Of a DNA stretch of 64,000 bases, positions 47,079 through 56,328 are shown piece after piece. The first letter of the stretch is position 1; every line of letters starts with the position of its first letter. This DNA is from Niveispirillum lacus (GTDB lineage: Bacteria; Pseudomonadota; Alphaproteobacteria; Azospirillales; Azospirillaceae). The notes below the pieces were generated by a model, which saw only the letters and a list, made by a program, of their open reading frames with translations, searched no databases and was not told the DNA's origin. Both the position numbers and the translations under genes were made by a program. The stretch is taken from positions 1 to 64,000 of the forward strand of contig NZ_NOXU01000024.1 of the NCBI RefSeq assembly GCF_002251795.1. The letters run 5' to 3'.

Positions 47079-47159
47079 GGCGGTGATCCCCATCAGGGCT
47101 GATTTTCAGGCGGTCCTGTGCTATGATCGCTGTGTTATAAACCCTGGCGTCTGATCGTT

Positions 47160-47181
47160 CTGAAACAGGGCCGTGTTTCAG
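47160..47181. terminator. Hairpin after the MoxR operon
   Basis: Perfect 8-bp stem CTGAAACA/TGTTTCAG with a GGGCCG loop, 82 bases after the last stop and about 115 bp past the convergent xerD stop. No T-tract, so termination is unproven. Confidence 0.4.
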
Positions 47182-47294
47182 GTTTCACGATGTTGCACAG
47201 GGTTAAAATTGCAGGTTGGGCGGCCCCTCATATGCGACATCCATGAAACGGGCGACCGCCGCCTGTTGCACATTGTTGCGTTGGATGGTCCCCG

Positions 47295-48302
47295 CTACCG
47301 GACCCGTCGCTTGGTTGCTGACAGCGGGTGATGCTGTTCCACCGTTTGGCGCAGTCTTTCGCTGACCACATGGGTATAGATCTGGGTCGTGCCGATATCG
47401 GCATGGCCCAGCATCTTTTGTACTGACCGCAGATCGGCGCCATGGTCCAGAAGGTGGGTCGCGAAGCAATGGCGCAGGACATGCGGGCTGACCTTGGCCG
47501 GGTCCAGCCCTGCCCTGATCGCAAGGTCCTTCAGCAATTGACCGAAGCGCTGCCGGGTCAAGGCACCAGATGTGGCGCGCGATGGAAACAGGAAGGCCTG
47601 TTGTCTGGTCTCCCGCCCCTTGGTCATGAAGAACGGCCGATCGGGCAGATAGGCCGCAATAGCATCCCGCGCCGGGGCAGACAGGGGCACCAGCCGTTCT
47701 TTGCCACCCTTACCGCGTACGGTCAGGGCCCGCCCGTCGCGGCCTAGCGCGTTCATGGGCAGGCCGACCAGTTCGGATACGCGCAGGCCCGTGGCGTACA
47801 GCACCTCAAGCAAGGCGTTTAGCCGCCTCCCCTCCGGCGCGCCCAGGGTGGCCGCAGCCGATAACAGGGCGGCCACATCGGCTTCGGTCAGGATTTTGGG
47901 CAGCGACCTCCCCTGTTTGGGGGTATCCAGCACACTGGCCGGGTCTTCGGCGCGCTGCCCTTCGGATACCAGAAACTTGTAGTATTGGCGCAAAGAGGAC
48001 AGGCGCCGGGCAACGGTTTTGACAGCGGATTTCGCTTTGATGCGATCGGCCGACAGATGCGCCAGATAGGCGCGAAGATCATCGCTGGACGCGCGGTCCA
48101 GCGGTGCCCGCCCGGCCTGCGTCAGGTAATGCGCCACATCCACAAGGTCACGACGATAGGCGTCACGGGTGTTAGCGGATGCGGCGCGCTCGGCCACCAT
48201 CATGTCCAGAAAGGCATCGACCCAAGGCGGGGGCGGCGCTGCCGCCTTGCGCGGACGACCGGGCCGAGGTTTGGTCACCGACTTGATGCCCGCCTCTGCC
48301 AT
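47295..48302 (-). CDS. xerD: Tyrosine recombinase XerD
   Basis: 335-residue site-specific recombinase that resolves chromosome dimers at dif with XerC. The catalytic set is intact: Arg174 (ATGLRVSEL), Lys198, His274 and Arg277 (HVLRHCF), His300 (LGHAD) and Tyr309 (QIYTHV). An N-terminal SAM-like core-binding domain (about 28-112) precedes the catalytic domain. It has a basic, proline-rich N-terminal extension of about 25 residues. It sits 3 bp downstream of the exported protein gene, in the same operon. Confidence 0.95.
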   Translation of the reverse strand: MAEAGIKSVTKPRPGRPRKAAAPPPPWVDAFLDMMVAERAASANTRDAYRRDLVDVAHYLTQAGRAPLDRASSDDLRAYLAHLSADRIKAKSAVKTVARRLSSLRQYYKFLVSEGQRAEDPASVLDTPKQGRSLPKILTEADVAALLSAAATLGAPEGRRLNALLEVLYATGLRVSELVGLPMNALGRDGRALTVRGKGGKERLVPLSAPARDAIAAYLPDRPFFMTKGRETRQQAFLFPSRATSGALTRQRFGQLLKDLAIRAGLDPAKVSPHVLRHCFATHLLDHGADLRSVQKMLGHADIGTTQIYTHVVSERLRQTVEQHHPLSATKRRVR

Positions 48303-48305
48303 GAC

Positions 48306-50039
48306 TTACGCCCCCGGCCGCAGCAGGCCGGCAATGGCCTCCGCCCCAATGCGGCGGGCCTGATCGGGCAGACCAGCGCGGCTGAGGTTTGTCAGGATTT
48401 CGGCCATATCCAGGGCCGGGGTACCGACCGGCCCGTCCTTGCCCATGGCATTGATGGCATCCAGCAGCACTGCGCCCTTGACCTGTCCTGGTGGGGCGGA
48501 GCCGTCGGCGAGCGGCGGTAGGGGAGCATCCTTGCCGCCATGCAGGGCAGACAGCAGGATCAGCACGCCGTCGGCCGTATCGCGTGCCGCCTCACCGCCA
48601 AGGTCCTTGATCCATCGGGCGCGGTCGAAATCCGTCTCCCGGACCAGATCATAAGCGGCGGCCAGCGGCCAAAGCCGGGCAAAGGCACCTTCATCCTTGC
48701 CAGCGTTGAAATCATCACGGGCGAGATTGACCCAGGGGAGGGCCGCCGTCTTTTCCCCTTGTAAAAGATGCAGACGGGCAACCAGGGGGGCGATGGAGGC
48801 AAAGCCTACCGTCAGGCGGAATTGCCGCGCCTCTTCCAGCAGGAGAGCGCCATAGGCCCCCGCCTGCTGTTCGGCCGAACTGGCCAGCATAGCGACCTTG
48901 AACAGCCCCGCCTTGGCCGCCGGTGTCGGTTCGGCCCGCAGTGCCTTCAGCACCTGGGCCCGCAGAAGCGGGGTGGGTTTTTTGGCCGCCGCCAGGGTCA
49001 ACAGCTTGGCATCCGGTTCCGGCACGCTTTCATGAATCGACAGCAGCCCGGCACCGTTCAGTCCCCCCAGGGCCAAGGCCCGCTCCGCGGCGGCAAGGCG
49101 CTGCGGCAGGGGCAGGCTGGTCAACCGGGCCAGCGCGGTCAATGGCCCCGGACCCGACACCTTGGTTTCCGGCGGGAAGGGCCGACCGGAAACCAGGATG
49201 AGAGCCAGTTGGGTGGGCGTCGGTTCCAGTACACCCCTCACCGGGGTTTTGGTGCCGGCCACCACCCCTTCAGCCAACCGGGCGAACAGGTCATCCTTGT
49301 CGCCCTGTTCGCGCATCAGATCCAAGGTGAGATAAACAGCGTCGGTCTGGCCGTTGGCAACCTGACAGATGATATGCCATTTCTGCCAGACCGGATGCTG
49401 GAAGCGCGACAGCAGACCTGGGGCCTGATCGCAGGCCGCCTGACGGTTGCCGGCAAAAAACTGCATCTCCAGCCAGGCCAGGGCCGCGCCTTCGTCCGAC
49501 AAAACAGCGGGGGCGACATTGCGCAGACTATCGGCCCCGTCAGCATCGCCGATACGCAACAGCGCTTCGGCCCGTAGAGCCGCAAAATCGCGGGTCTTTT
49601 CGCCGCTGCCCAGACCATCGGCGCTGGTTAGCAGCAGGCTGCTGGCGGCATGGCGCAGAGCCGGGCTGGTCAAGCCAGCGGGAATGCCGGCAACTAACGC
49701 CTCGACATCGGCGCGCGGTAACTCCCGCCACAGGTCGGGCGGCAGTCCGCCATTGTCGGGGCCCAGCGTGCCAGCCAGTTCCGGGTCCTGGGCCTTCAAC
49801 TCCTCCACCATCACCCCACGGGGGATGCGGGCGTCGCCGGCGGGCACCGGCGCGACCACATCTTCACCAGCCGCCTGTACGGGAGCCGGTTCGATCGTTG
49901 GCTCCAGGGGCTGCGGGGATGGCAACAGGGAGATCGGCGCCCCGGTCGGTGCCGGTATATCCTGTGCCAGGGCACCGGGCGCGAGCAATGCCAGCGCCAT
50001 CAACCCGGCAAAACGGTACCGGTTACTTGAAGCGGTCAT
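48306..50039 (-). CDS. Exported Ala/Pro-rich hypothetical protein ('antifreeze-like')
   Basis: 577-residue protein with a signal peptide (to about residue 25, ending GALAQ), a Pro-rich linker (26-70) and a long helical, Ala/Leu-rich body resembling stacked repeats. This type is often annotated as antifreeze glycopeptide polyprotein in relatives, a composition-driven name that should not be taken as function. It is encoded between a small membrane protein and xerD, divergent from aroK, a neighbourhood recurring in Rhodospirillales. Probably periplasmic. Confidence 0.75.
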   Translation of the reverse strand: MTASSNRYRFAGLMALALLAPGALAQDIPAPTGAPISLLPSPQPLEPTIEPAPVQAAGEDVVAPVPAGDARIPRGVMVEELKAQDPELAGTLGPDNGGLPPDLWRELPRADVEALVAGIPAGLTSPALRHAASSLLLTSADGLGSGEKTRDFAALRAEALLRIGDADGADSLRNVAPAVLSDEGAALAWLEMQFFAGNRQAACDQAPGLLSRFQHPVWQKWHIICQVANGQTDAVYLTLDLMREQGDKDDLFARLAEGVVAGTKTPVRGVLEPTPTQLALILVSGRPFPPETKVSGPGPLTALARLTSLPLPQRLAAAERALALGGLNGAGLLSIHESVPEPDAKLLTLAAAKKPTPLLRAQVLKALRAEPTPAAKAGLFKVAMLASSAEQQAGAYGALLLEEARQFRLTVGFASIAPLVARLHLLQGEKTAALPWVNLARDDFNAGKDEGAFARLWPLAAAYDLVRETDFDRARWIKDLGGEAARDTADGVLILLSALHGGKDAPLPPLADGSAPPGQVKGAVLLDAINAMGKDGPVGTPALDMAEILTNLSRAGLPDQARRIGAEAIAGLLRPGA

Positions 50040-50160
50040 TCGGGATCACCCGTTCCACTGGCTGCGTAGGGGCGGGCAGGTCAACGCTGGCAAGGACGGC
50101 GACACCGCCAACACCGACAAGCACAATGACCAGCAGCAGAATTTTCAACAGCATGCTCAT
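50023..50160 (-). CDS. Small single-helix membrane protein, 45 residues
   Basis: Begins MSMLLKILLLVIVLVGVGGVA, a single membrane helix, and ends with the polar tail VERVIPNDRFK. Its coding sequence overlaps the start of the exported protein gene by 17 bp, suggesting coupled translation. Start at 50160 or 50154; the longer frame to 50373 has no coding character. It is the first gene of the xerD operon. Function unknown. Confidence 0.6.
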   Translation of the reverse strand: MSMLLKILLLVIVLVGVGGVAVLASVDLPAPTQPVERVIPNDRFK

Positions 50161-50420
50161 GGAAAATAGGTTCCCGACCGCAGAATGACAGGTGTTCCGC
50201 ATGGGTGGAGGGTCCAGCCATGCGTCGACAACCGGGTTCGGTTCCGCTTTTCCCTTGGCTCTCAGGGTTGGGTGGACCCACCCCCTCGTGCTATGGAAAA
50301 CTCCGTTCCGGTGGCCTTGCGAGCAACCATAGCGCCCGCGTCGGGGGCTGGCAATCGCGCCACCATCCGCCATCCCGGCTAAGCCTATCGTGAGGCCGGC
50401 AAGCTGGACCTTAGAAGCCT

Positions 50421-50978
50421 ATGTCCGTGACGGTGCTGCCAATCCCCAAGACACTGGTGCTGATCGGACTGATGGGTGCCGGCAAGACCAGCATCGGCAA
50501 ACGCCTGGCCGCCAAGCTGGGCCTGCCCTTTGTCGATGCTGATCATGAGATAGAGCGGGCCGCCGGCTGTACCATACAGGAGATATTTGATCGGTTCGGG
50601 GAGGCAGGTTTTCGTGATGGCGAGCGTCGGGTGATCGCTCGACTACTCGACCAGCCCGTGCAGGTTCTGTCCACAGGTGGTGGTGCTTTCATGGATGAAG
50701 CCACCCGTGAGGTAATCCGCGAGCGCGGAATATCCATCTGGCTGCGAGCCGACCTGGACCTGCTGGTTCACCGCACAGCCCGGCGCGATCACCGGCCGCT
50801 GTTGCGTCAGGGCGACCCGCGGGCTGTGCTGGCCCGACTGATGGATTTACGCTACCCCGTTTATGCCCAGGCTGACCTGACCGTCGACAGCGATGACAGC
50901 CCGCCCGATGTGACGACCGACCGGGTCATTGCCGCCCTTCGCCATTGGCTGGGTGATGCCGACAGCAGTGCAGCCTGA
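50421..50978 (+). CDS. aroK: Shikimate kinase
   Basis: Phosphorylates shikimate at O3 in aromatic amino acid synthesis. The 185-residue length fits. Walker A GLMGAGKT is at 16-23, the shikimate site includes [20 protein letters not shown] and [18 protein letters not shown] is conserved, and the LID contains RRDHRPLL. It is the first gene of an aroK-aroB pair and divergent from the xerD operon. Confidence 0.96.
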   Translation: MSVTVLPIPKTLVLIGLMGAGKTSIGKRLAAKLGLPFVDADHEIERAAGCTIQEIFDRFGEAGFRDGERRVIARLLDQPVQVLSTGGGAFMDEATREVIRERGISIWLRADLDLLVHRTARRDHRPLLRQGDPRAVLARLMDLRYPVYAQADLTVDSDDSPPDVTTDRVIAALRHWLGDADSSAA

Positions 50979-51009
50979 ACACCATTACCAAAGATTGCTG
51001 GAACTGATC

Positions 51010-52131
51010 ATGACCCGTTCGACCACCATCGTCCCCGTCGCCCTGGGCGAGCGTTCTTATGACATTCACATCGGACCGGGTCTGATCACCAATGCCGGCA
51101 CCCTGATCCGGGCCGCCATTGGCAATCGACCGCTGGTCGTCCTAACCGACAGCGCCGTCGCCGACCTGCACCTCTCGCCATTGCTGGACAGTTTGCGCGC
51201 CGCCGGGGCCAGGGTGCTGGACCCGATCGTGGTGCCATCGGGAGAATCCAGCAAGGATATGGCGAAGCTGGGCGAGGTCATGGACGCCCTGCTTGCGCGG
51301 GGAATTGAACGCAAAACGGTCCTTGTGGCGCTGGGCGGGGGTGTCGTGGGTGACCTGGGCGGCTTCGCGGCGGCGATTGCCCTGCGCGGGATTGACTTTA
51401 TCCAGGTGCCCACCACGCTTCTGTCTCAAGTCGATAGTTCCGTGGGCGGCAAGACCGGCATCAACAGCCGCCATGGCAAAAACCTGATCGGGGCCTTCCA
51501 TCAGCCACGACTGGTACTGGCCGATACCGACAGCCTGAAGACCCTGCCGCGCCGTGAAATGCTGGCCGGGTATGCCGAGGTCGTGAAATACGGCCTGATC
51601 GACCGGCCGGATTTTTTCACCTGGCTGGAAGCCAATGGCAAAGCGCTGATTGATGGCGATGATGGGCTCTTAACAGAGGCAATCCGTGTCTCTTGCGCTT
51701 CCAAGGCCGATATTGTCGGCCAGGATGAAAAAGAATCTGGCCTGCGGGAACTGTTGAACCTGGGCCATACGTTCGGCCATGCGCTGGAGGCAGAAGCCGG
51801 GTATGGCGCCACATTGCTACACGGAGAGTCGGTGGCAATCGGCATGGTCATGGCCTATGACCTGTCGGTGCGCATGGGATTGTGCCCGGCCAGCGACCTG
51901 GCGCGGGTCAAGGCCCATCTGGCCTCTGTCGGTTTGCCAGTATCGGCGGCCCACCTGGGTGGCGGGACCTGGACCGCTGAGATGCTGGCGGCGCATATGG
52001 CCAAGGACAAGAAGGTCAAGGATGGCCGTGTGACCTTCATCCTGGCCCGTGGTATCGGCAAGGCGTTCCGCTGCGCCGACGTAGCGCTGGCGGATGTGAA
52101 GACGGTTCTGGCTGCCTCTCTGGCCGGGTAA
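51010..52131 (+). CDS. aroB: 3-dehydroquinate synthase
   Basis: Second enzyme of the shikimate pathway, cyclising DAHP with NAD and a divalent metal, 373 residues. Seen are VPSGESSKDMAKL, ALGGGVVGDLGGFAAA (dinucleotide loop), VPTTLLSQVDSSVGGKTGIN and metal ligands in NLGHTFGHALE and LHGESVAIGM. The start at 51010 lies 31 bp after aroK; the frame is open upstream to 50929 within aroK and is rejected. Confidence 0.97.
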   Translation: MTRSTTIVPVALGERSYDIHIGPGLITNAGTLIRAAIGNRPLVVLTDSAVADLHLSPLLDSLRAAGARVLDPIVVPSGESSKDMAKLGEVMDALLARGIERKTVLVALGGGVVGDLGGFAAAIALRGIDFIQVPTTLLSQVDSSVGGKTGINSRHGKNLIGAFHQPRLVLADTDSLKTLPRREMLAGYAEVVKYGLIDRPDFFTWLEANGKALIDGDDGLLTEAIRVSCASKADIVGQDEKESGLRELLNLGHTFGHALEAEAGYGATLLHGESVAIGMVMAYDLSVRMGLCPASDLARVKAHLASVGLPVSAAHLGGGTWTAEMLAAHMAKDKKVKDGRVTFILARGIGKAFRCADVALADVKTVLAASLAG

Positions 52132-52167
52132 GGCAAGGTTGGGGGCGCTACCCCGACCACACCTTAC
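52128..52167 (+). terminator. Long hairpin at the 3' end of aroB
   Basis: Two-part stem around the aroB stop codon: GTAAGG/CCTTAC (52128-52133, 52162-52167) and GGTTGGGG/CCCCGACC (52137-52144, 52151-52158). No T-run follows, so it may protect the 3' end or work with Rho. Confidence 0.5.
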
Positions 52168-52261
52168 ACATACCCATCCCTATGCTGGGTTGGTTTTGCC
52201 AAGCCGTTGGTTTACTTTGGCACATCGGTCCAGGGCGGGACCCACCATTCCGGGGTAGCGC

Positions 52262-53122
52262 ATGTTCGCCATCATCGGCCTTGTCGGCGTGTTTTTCTGT
52301 GTGTTCGGCGGTTATGTGATCTTTGGCGGCAAGATGGGCATCATCATCGAAGCCCTGCCCAAAGAGATCATGATCATCGGCGGTTCGGGCGTGTCATCCT
52401 TCCTGATCACCAACTCAGCGCACACGGTCAAGGCGTCGGGCAAGGATATCAAGAAAATCTTCGCAGGCTCGCCATTCCACAAAAAGGAATATATCGAGCT
52501 TCTGTCCCTGCTCTACCAGATCTTGAAGACCATGAAGAGCAAGGGCGTGCTGGCCATTGAGCAGCACATCGAAAAGCCCCTGGAAAGCAATATCTTCAAC
52601 GCCTATCCCGCCGTGATGAAAAGCAATACCACGGTGAAGTTTATCGCCGATTACCTGCGCATGTTTTCCATCGGTGTTGATAACCCGATTGAAATGGAAA
52701 GCCTGATGGAGCAGGAAATCGACAAGATGAAGCATGAGGATCAGCATTCATCCCATGCCATCCAGGGTCTGGCTGACGCCTTGCCGGCACTGGGCATCGT
52801 GGCGGCGGTGCTCGGGGTGATCAAGACCATGGCCTCGATCACCGAACCGCCGGAAGTATTGGGCAAGCTGATCGGTGGCGCACTTGTGGGCACCTTCCTG
52901 GGTATCTTCCTTGCCTATTGCCTTGCAGCACCGATTGCCGGCCGCTTGAAAGGCATCGCCGAAGAGGACAGCATGTTCTATGGCGTGATCAAGACGGCGA
53001 TCGTGGCGCATCTGGGTGGCTATGCGCCACAGGTGTCCATTGAAGCGGCACGAAAAAAGGTGCCGACAGAATACATGCCCGACTTCAATGAGTTGGAAGA
53101 AATCCTTTCCCAGATCAACTAA
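52262..53122 (+). CDS. motA: Flagellar motor stator protein MotA
   Basis: Proton-channel stator subunit of the flagellar motor, 286 residues, inner membrane, four helices. The N-terminal pair (about 2-22 and 34-50) and the C-terminal pair (about 170-190 and 200-223, with the conserved PALGIVAAVLGVIKTM and GALVGTFLGIFLAYCLAAP) flank a cytoplasmic domain carrying charged residues that contact FliG. No motB follows; a chemoreceptor gene comes next after 246 bp, so motB must lie elsewhere. Confidence 0.95.
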   Translation: MFAIIGLVGVFFCVFGGYVIFGGKMGIIIEALPKEIMIIGGSGVSSFLITNSAHTVKASGKDIKKIFAGSPFHKKEYIELLSLLYQILKTMKSKGVLAIEQHIEKPLESNIFNAYPAVMKSNTTVKFIADYLRMFSIGVDNPIEMESLMEQEIDKMKHEDQHSSHAIQGLADALPALGIVAAVLGVIKTMASITEPPEVLGKLIGGALVGTFLGIFLAYCLAAPIAGRLKGIAEEDSMFYGVIKTAIVAHLGGYAPQVSIEAARKKVPTEYMPDFNELEEILSQIN

Positions 53123-53368
53123 CCTGGACGACCTTCTGGAATGAAGGGCGGGCTTAACTCCCTCATTCTCCCGCCGAATTTCTAAACCGGATAAAAGCGG
53201 GTAATTCAGGATTTACAAAGAGTGGCATCGGGAAATCCCTTTCCCGATCACTCGACCGGTGTATCCTCATTCATCATCAGAAAATCTGCACCCTGGGCCG
53301 GCATCGACTTGGCGGCCCCGGTTTTTCCCTTTGTTCTTGTGGCTTTGCGTCAACAAGGGAGCGGAAAT

Positions 53369-55081
53369 ATGCGTCTGTCGATGAAGATCCTGGCTCCGGT
53401 AGCCATTCTGACACTGGTTGCCCTGGCTGTAACCATGACAGCCCTCTGGTCCAAGGCCCGCGTCACCGACGCGACCGACGCCTTGATCCAGGCCAATCAA
53501 GCGGCCCTCGCCGCCAGCGAGTTGCGATCGACCAGTCGCGCGTTGCAGCGGGATGCCCTGAATCTGATTTTTGAGCCTGCGGATGGTCGGGCTGGCATCG
53601 TCAGTCGCTTCGACAAGCGACTGGACAGTATGGAAGCAGCGGTGGCCAAGATGCAGACCCTTCCCCCTCCCGTGCCGGGAACCAACCCCGCAGCCATCGC
53701 CGCAAGCCAGACACCGGTTGTCACGACCCTGCGGGAGGTTCGGGCCCTTGCACTGGACGGCAAATCGGCGGAGGCCCATACCCTGTTCCGGGACAAGCTT
53801 CGCAGCGCCGAACGCACAGCGTCAGAACAGACCGATCCCTATATTGCGCGACTTGAGGAGGCTGTATCAGCGCTGACGGTGAGGCTGCACGCGCTGGAAA
53901 GGCTGACCACCTGGATCTTATCGTTGACGGCGCTTCTCGGCACGCTGGGCGGGGTTAGCCTGTCGCTAGTGGTCGCACTGCGTGGTGTTACATCGCCGTT
54001 GAACCGGCTGATCGGGGCCATGGGCAGGCTTGCGGCCAATGATTTGAAGGTCCCGCTTGGCGATACCGACCGCACAGACGAGATTGGGGAAATGGCACGG
54101 GCGGTGGCCATATTCCGTGATGGCATGGACCGGGCGGAGCGCTTGGCCCGCGAACAGCAGGAGGCGGAGGCCGCGATTGCCACCCGCCGCGCCAACCGGG
54201 AAAAGCTGGTGAAGGAGTTTGTAAGCCGAACGGAGGCCATCGTCGCTGAACTGGCCGGCAATGCGGGGGGCTTACAGGATCAGGCAGGGGGATTACAGCG
54301 AGTCGCAACCAGTGCGGCCACACGAACCAGTGCTGCGGCCGAGGCCTCCAACCGTACCAGCGCCAATGTGCAGACCGTGGCGGCCGCGACCGAACAGTTG
54401 GCAGCCAGTATCCGAGAGATCAGTCGCCAATCAGCGCAGGTGGCAGCGCTGGCCGGTGATGGGGCCGATGGCGCTCAGCGGACGGCCGGTGACATTGCAG
54501 CCCTGGCCGACAATGTCGCTCAGATCGGGCAGATTGTGGATCTGATCGACGGAATTGCGGCCCAGACGAACCTTTTGGCCCTGAACGCCACGATTGAGGC
54601 GGCCCGGGCTGGTGAAGCTGGGCGGGGGTTTGCCATCGTCGCGTCTGAAGTGAAGGCCTTGGCAACACAGACGGCATCCGCGACGGAGGATATCCGGCGG
54701 CGTGTCGAAGGGGTACAGGCAGCGACACGCGGATCGGTTGGTGCCATTGGCGCTATCGTGACTGCCATTGATCAGATACGCAGCATGACAGGCGCTATCG
54801 CCGCGGCTGTGGAGGAACAGGCTGCGGCCACGGCCGAGATTACCCGCAATGTCCAGGCAGCTGCCGTCGGAACGGAGGATATCCGACAGGATCTGGATGG
54901 GCTGGTCGCTGTGGCAGGTGAAACGGGCGATACGGCGCGATTGGTTACCGGAACTGCTGATGGCGTTGCGGGACAGGCAGGCACACTTCGGCGAGACGTG
55001 CAGGGGTTCGTTGAACAATTGTCGGCTGCCTCACCGCCCCGACAGGGGGACCGTGCATTTAGGTATGGCAAGGCGGCTTGA
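53369..55081 (+). CDS. Methyl-accepting chemotaxis protein
   Basis: 570-residue transmembrane chemoreceptor. TM1 lies at about 8-28, a periplasmic helical sensor domain spans about 29-185, TM2 is about 190-212, followed by HAMP (to about 265) and the signalling domain with the conserved hairpin tip [20 protein letters not shown] followed by [17 protein letters not shown] (near 390-430). AAGGGAG precedes the start at 53369; a longer frame from 53222 is rejected. The ligand is unknown. It is close to motA and followed by the MtnA-like gene. Confidence 0.93.
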   Translation: MRLSMKILAPVAILTLVALAVTMTALWSKARVTDATDALIQANQAALAASELRSTSRALQRDALNLIFEPADGRAGIVSRFDKRLDSMEAAVAKMQTLPPPVPGTNPAAIAASQTPVVTTLREVRALALDGKSAEAHTLFRDKLRSAERTASEQTDPYIARLEEAVSALTVRLHALERLTTWILSLTALLGTLGGVSLSLVVALRGVTSPLNRLIGAMGRLAANDLKVPLGDTDRTDEIGEMARAVAIFRDGMDRAERLAREQQEAEAAIATRRANREKLVKEFVSRTEAIVAELAGNAGGLQDQAGGLQRVATSAATRTSAAAEASNRTSANVQTVAAATEQLAASIREISRQSAQVAALAGDGADGAQRTAGDIAALADNVAQIGQIVDLIDGIAAQTNLLALNATIEAARAGEAGRGFAIVASEVKALATQTASATEDIRRRVEGVQAATRGSVGAIGAIVTAIDQIRSMTGAIAAAVEEQAAATAEITRNVQAAAVGTEDIRQDLDGLVAVAGETGDTARLVTGTADGVAGQAGTLRRDVQGFVEQLSAASPPRQGDRAFRYGKAA

Positions 55082-55134
55082 CCCGCGCGGCGGCAGCGGT
55101 TCATGGTGTGGGCGCAAACGGAAACAGGACCACC

Positions 55135-56196
55135 ATGCCCGCTGCCTCCTCACCCCGCCGATATACACGGCACCAGTCGATATGGCTGGCAGACGATGGC
55201 TGGGGCGTGGAACTGATTGATCAGACCGCCCTGCCGGCACAATGTGTGGTCCGGCGGTTGGCCAGCGTGGGCGACGTGTTAGGCTCCATCATAGGTGGCG
55301 TGGCACGTGGGCCGGGTCTTGTTTCCGTGTTGGCCGCCTATGGCTTGGCGCTGGCCGCGCGGCGCGATCCTGACATTGTTCCGGTCATGACAGCGTGGCA
55401 CGCCCTGGCGGCCACCGACCCTCGTTGCCCGCGCCTTCGAGGCGTGCTGGACCGGATGCGGGAGGTGCTGGACGTCACCCCACCAATGGAACGTGCGCAA
55501 CGCGCCTATATGGAAGCGGATGCCATCGCCATAGAAGAACTAGCCAGCAATCTGGCCATTGGGCGACACGCCATGGGCCTTCTGCGCCGTGTCGGTGCAG
55601 GCGGCGGCGACGGCAAACCGCAAACCGTGCTGCTGGCTTCCGAGCCGGGCTGGCTTTCTTCTGTCGGTTGGGGGGCTGCGTCAGCCGGCCTGTTTTTGGC
55701 ACAGGAGCAAGTGGATTTGCGTCGCGCCACCGGCGGGGTACTGGGCGATGATATCGCCCCGCCGCAAGTGGTGACGATCGGTGCCTTGGCGGCTTGGGAG
55801 ATGGTGGAGGCTGGCATACCCCATAGCCCGTGCGACCTGGAGGGAGCACTCGACTTGGTAAGCCGAGGGGTGGTCGAGCGTTTGTTTGTTGCGGCATTAC
55901 GCGCCAGCGCGCGGGGCGATGTCATGGCATCCACCGGCATCGGCGAACTTGCGCGGGCCGCCCGATCTGCGGGGATCCCACTTCATGTCTGTCTGCCCGC
56001 ATCCGCGATCAATTGGCAGGCGTTGGGCCCGGCCACCATCACCGCATCCGGCATGGATATTCTGCCCCTGGCATTGATCAGCAGTTTTATCACGGACCGG
56101 GGACCGGTGGCTGCGGAAGCGGAAGCCCTGCTGGACCGGTTCCCCGACCATGAACCCTTGTCCTATGGCGAACTGCCGGCAGCCAATGACGCCTGA
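55135..56196 (+). CDS. Degenerate MtnA-like (eIF-2B-type) protein, probably non-catalytic
   Basis: 353-residue protein resembling S-methyl-5-thioribose-1-phosphate isomerase: AAYGLALAARRD (68-79), GDVMASTGIGELARAARSAGIPLHVCLPAS (261-290) and LISSFITDRG align with MtnA hallmarks. The RGAPAIG loop reads ARGPGLV (58-64), the catalytic-cysteine region reads LLASEPGW where MtnA has a THCN-type motif, and the GADR motif reads AALR, so both the catalytic Cys and Asp appear lost. The start 55135 has AGGA upstream; TTG 55078 would overlap the chemoreceptor stop. Function unknown; perhaps a binding or signalling protein. Confidence 0.65.
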   Translation: MPAASSPRRYTRHQSIWLADDGWGVELIDQTALPAQCVVRRLASVGDVLGSIIGGVARGPGLVSVLAAYGLALAARRDPDIVPVMTAWHALAATDPRCPRLRGVLDRMREVLDVTPPMERAQRAYMEADAIAIEELASNLAIGRHAMGLLRRVGAGGGDGKPQTVLLASEPGWLSSVGWGAASAGLFLAQEQVDLRRATGGVLGDDIAPPQVVTIGALAAWEMVEAGIPHSPCDLEGALDLVSRGVVERLFVAALRASARGDVMASTGIGELARAARSAGIPLHVCLPASAINWQALGPATITASGMDILPLALISSFITDRGPVAAEAEALLDRFPDHEPLSYGELPAANDA

Positions 56197-56271
56197 CTAT
56201 CTGGCCGAATGGAGATCGGGTCCGCCCAGTGCTCCCACCCCCTGCTTTACTGTGGCTCCTTGCCTGGAAAC

Positions 56272-56302
56272 AAAAAGGCCGACACCCTTTCAGGCGCCGG
56301 CC
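56272..56302 (-). terminator. Rho-independent terminator after infB
   Basis: Read on the minus strand: a 10-bp stem (plus-strand arms GGCCGACACC 56277-56286 and GGCGCCGGCC 56293-56302, two G-U pairs) with a 6-base loop followed by TTTTTG, 27 bases past the infB stop. It ends the rimP-nusA-ylxR-infB operon. Confidence 0.9.
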
Positions 56303-56328
56303 TTTACTATCTGCCGTCCGTGACCTGG

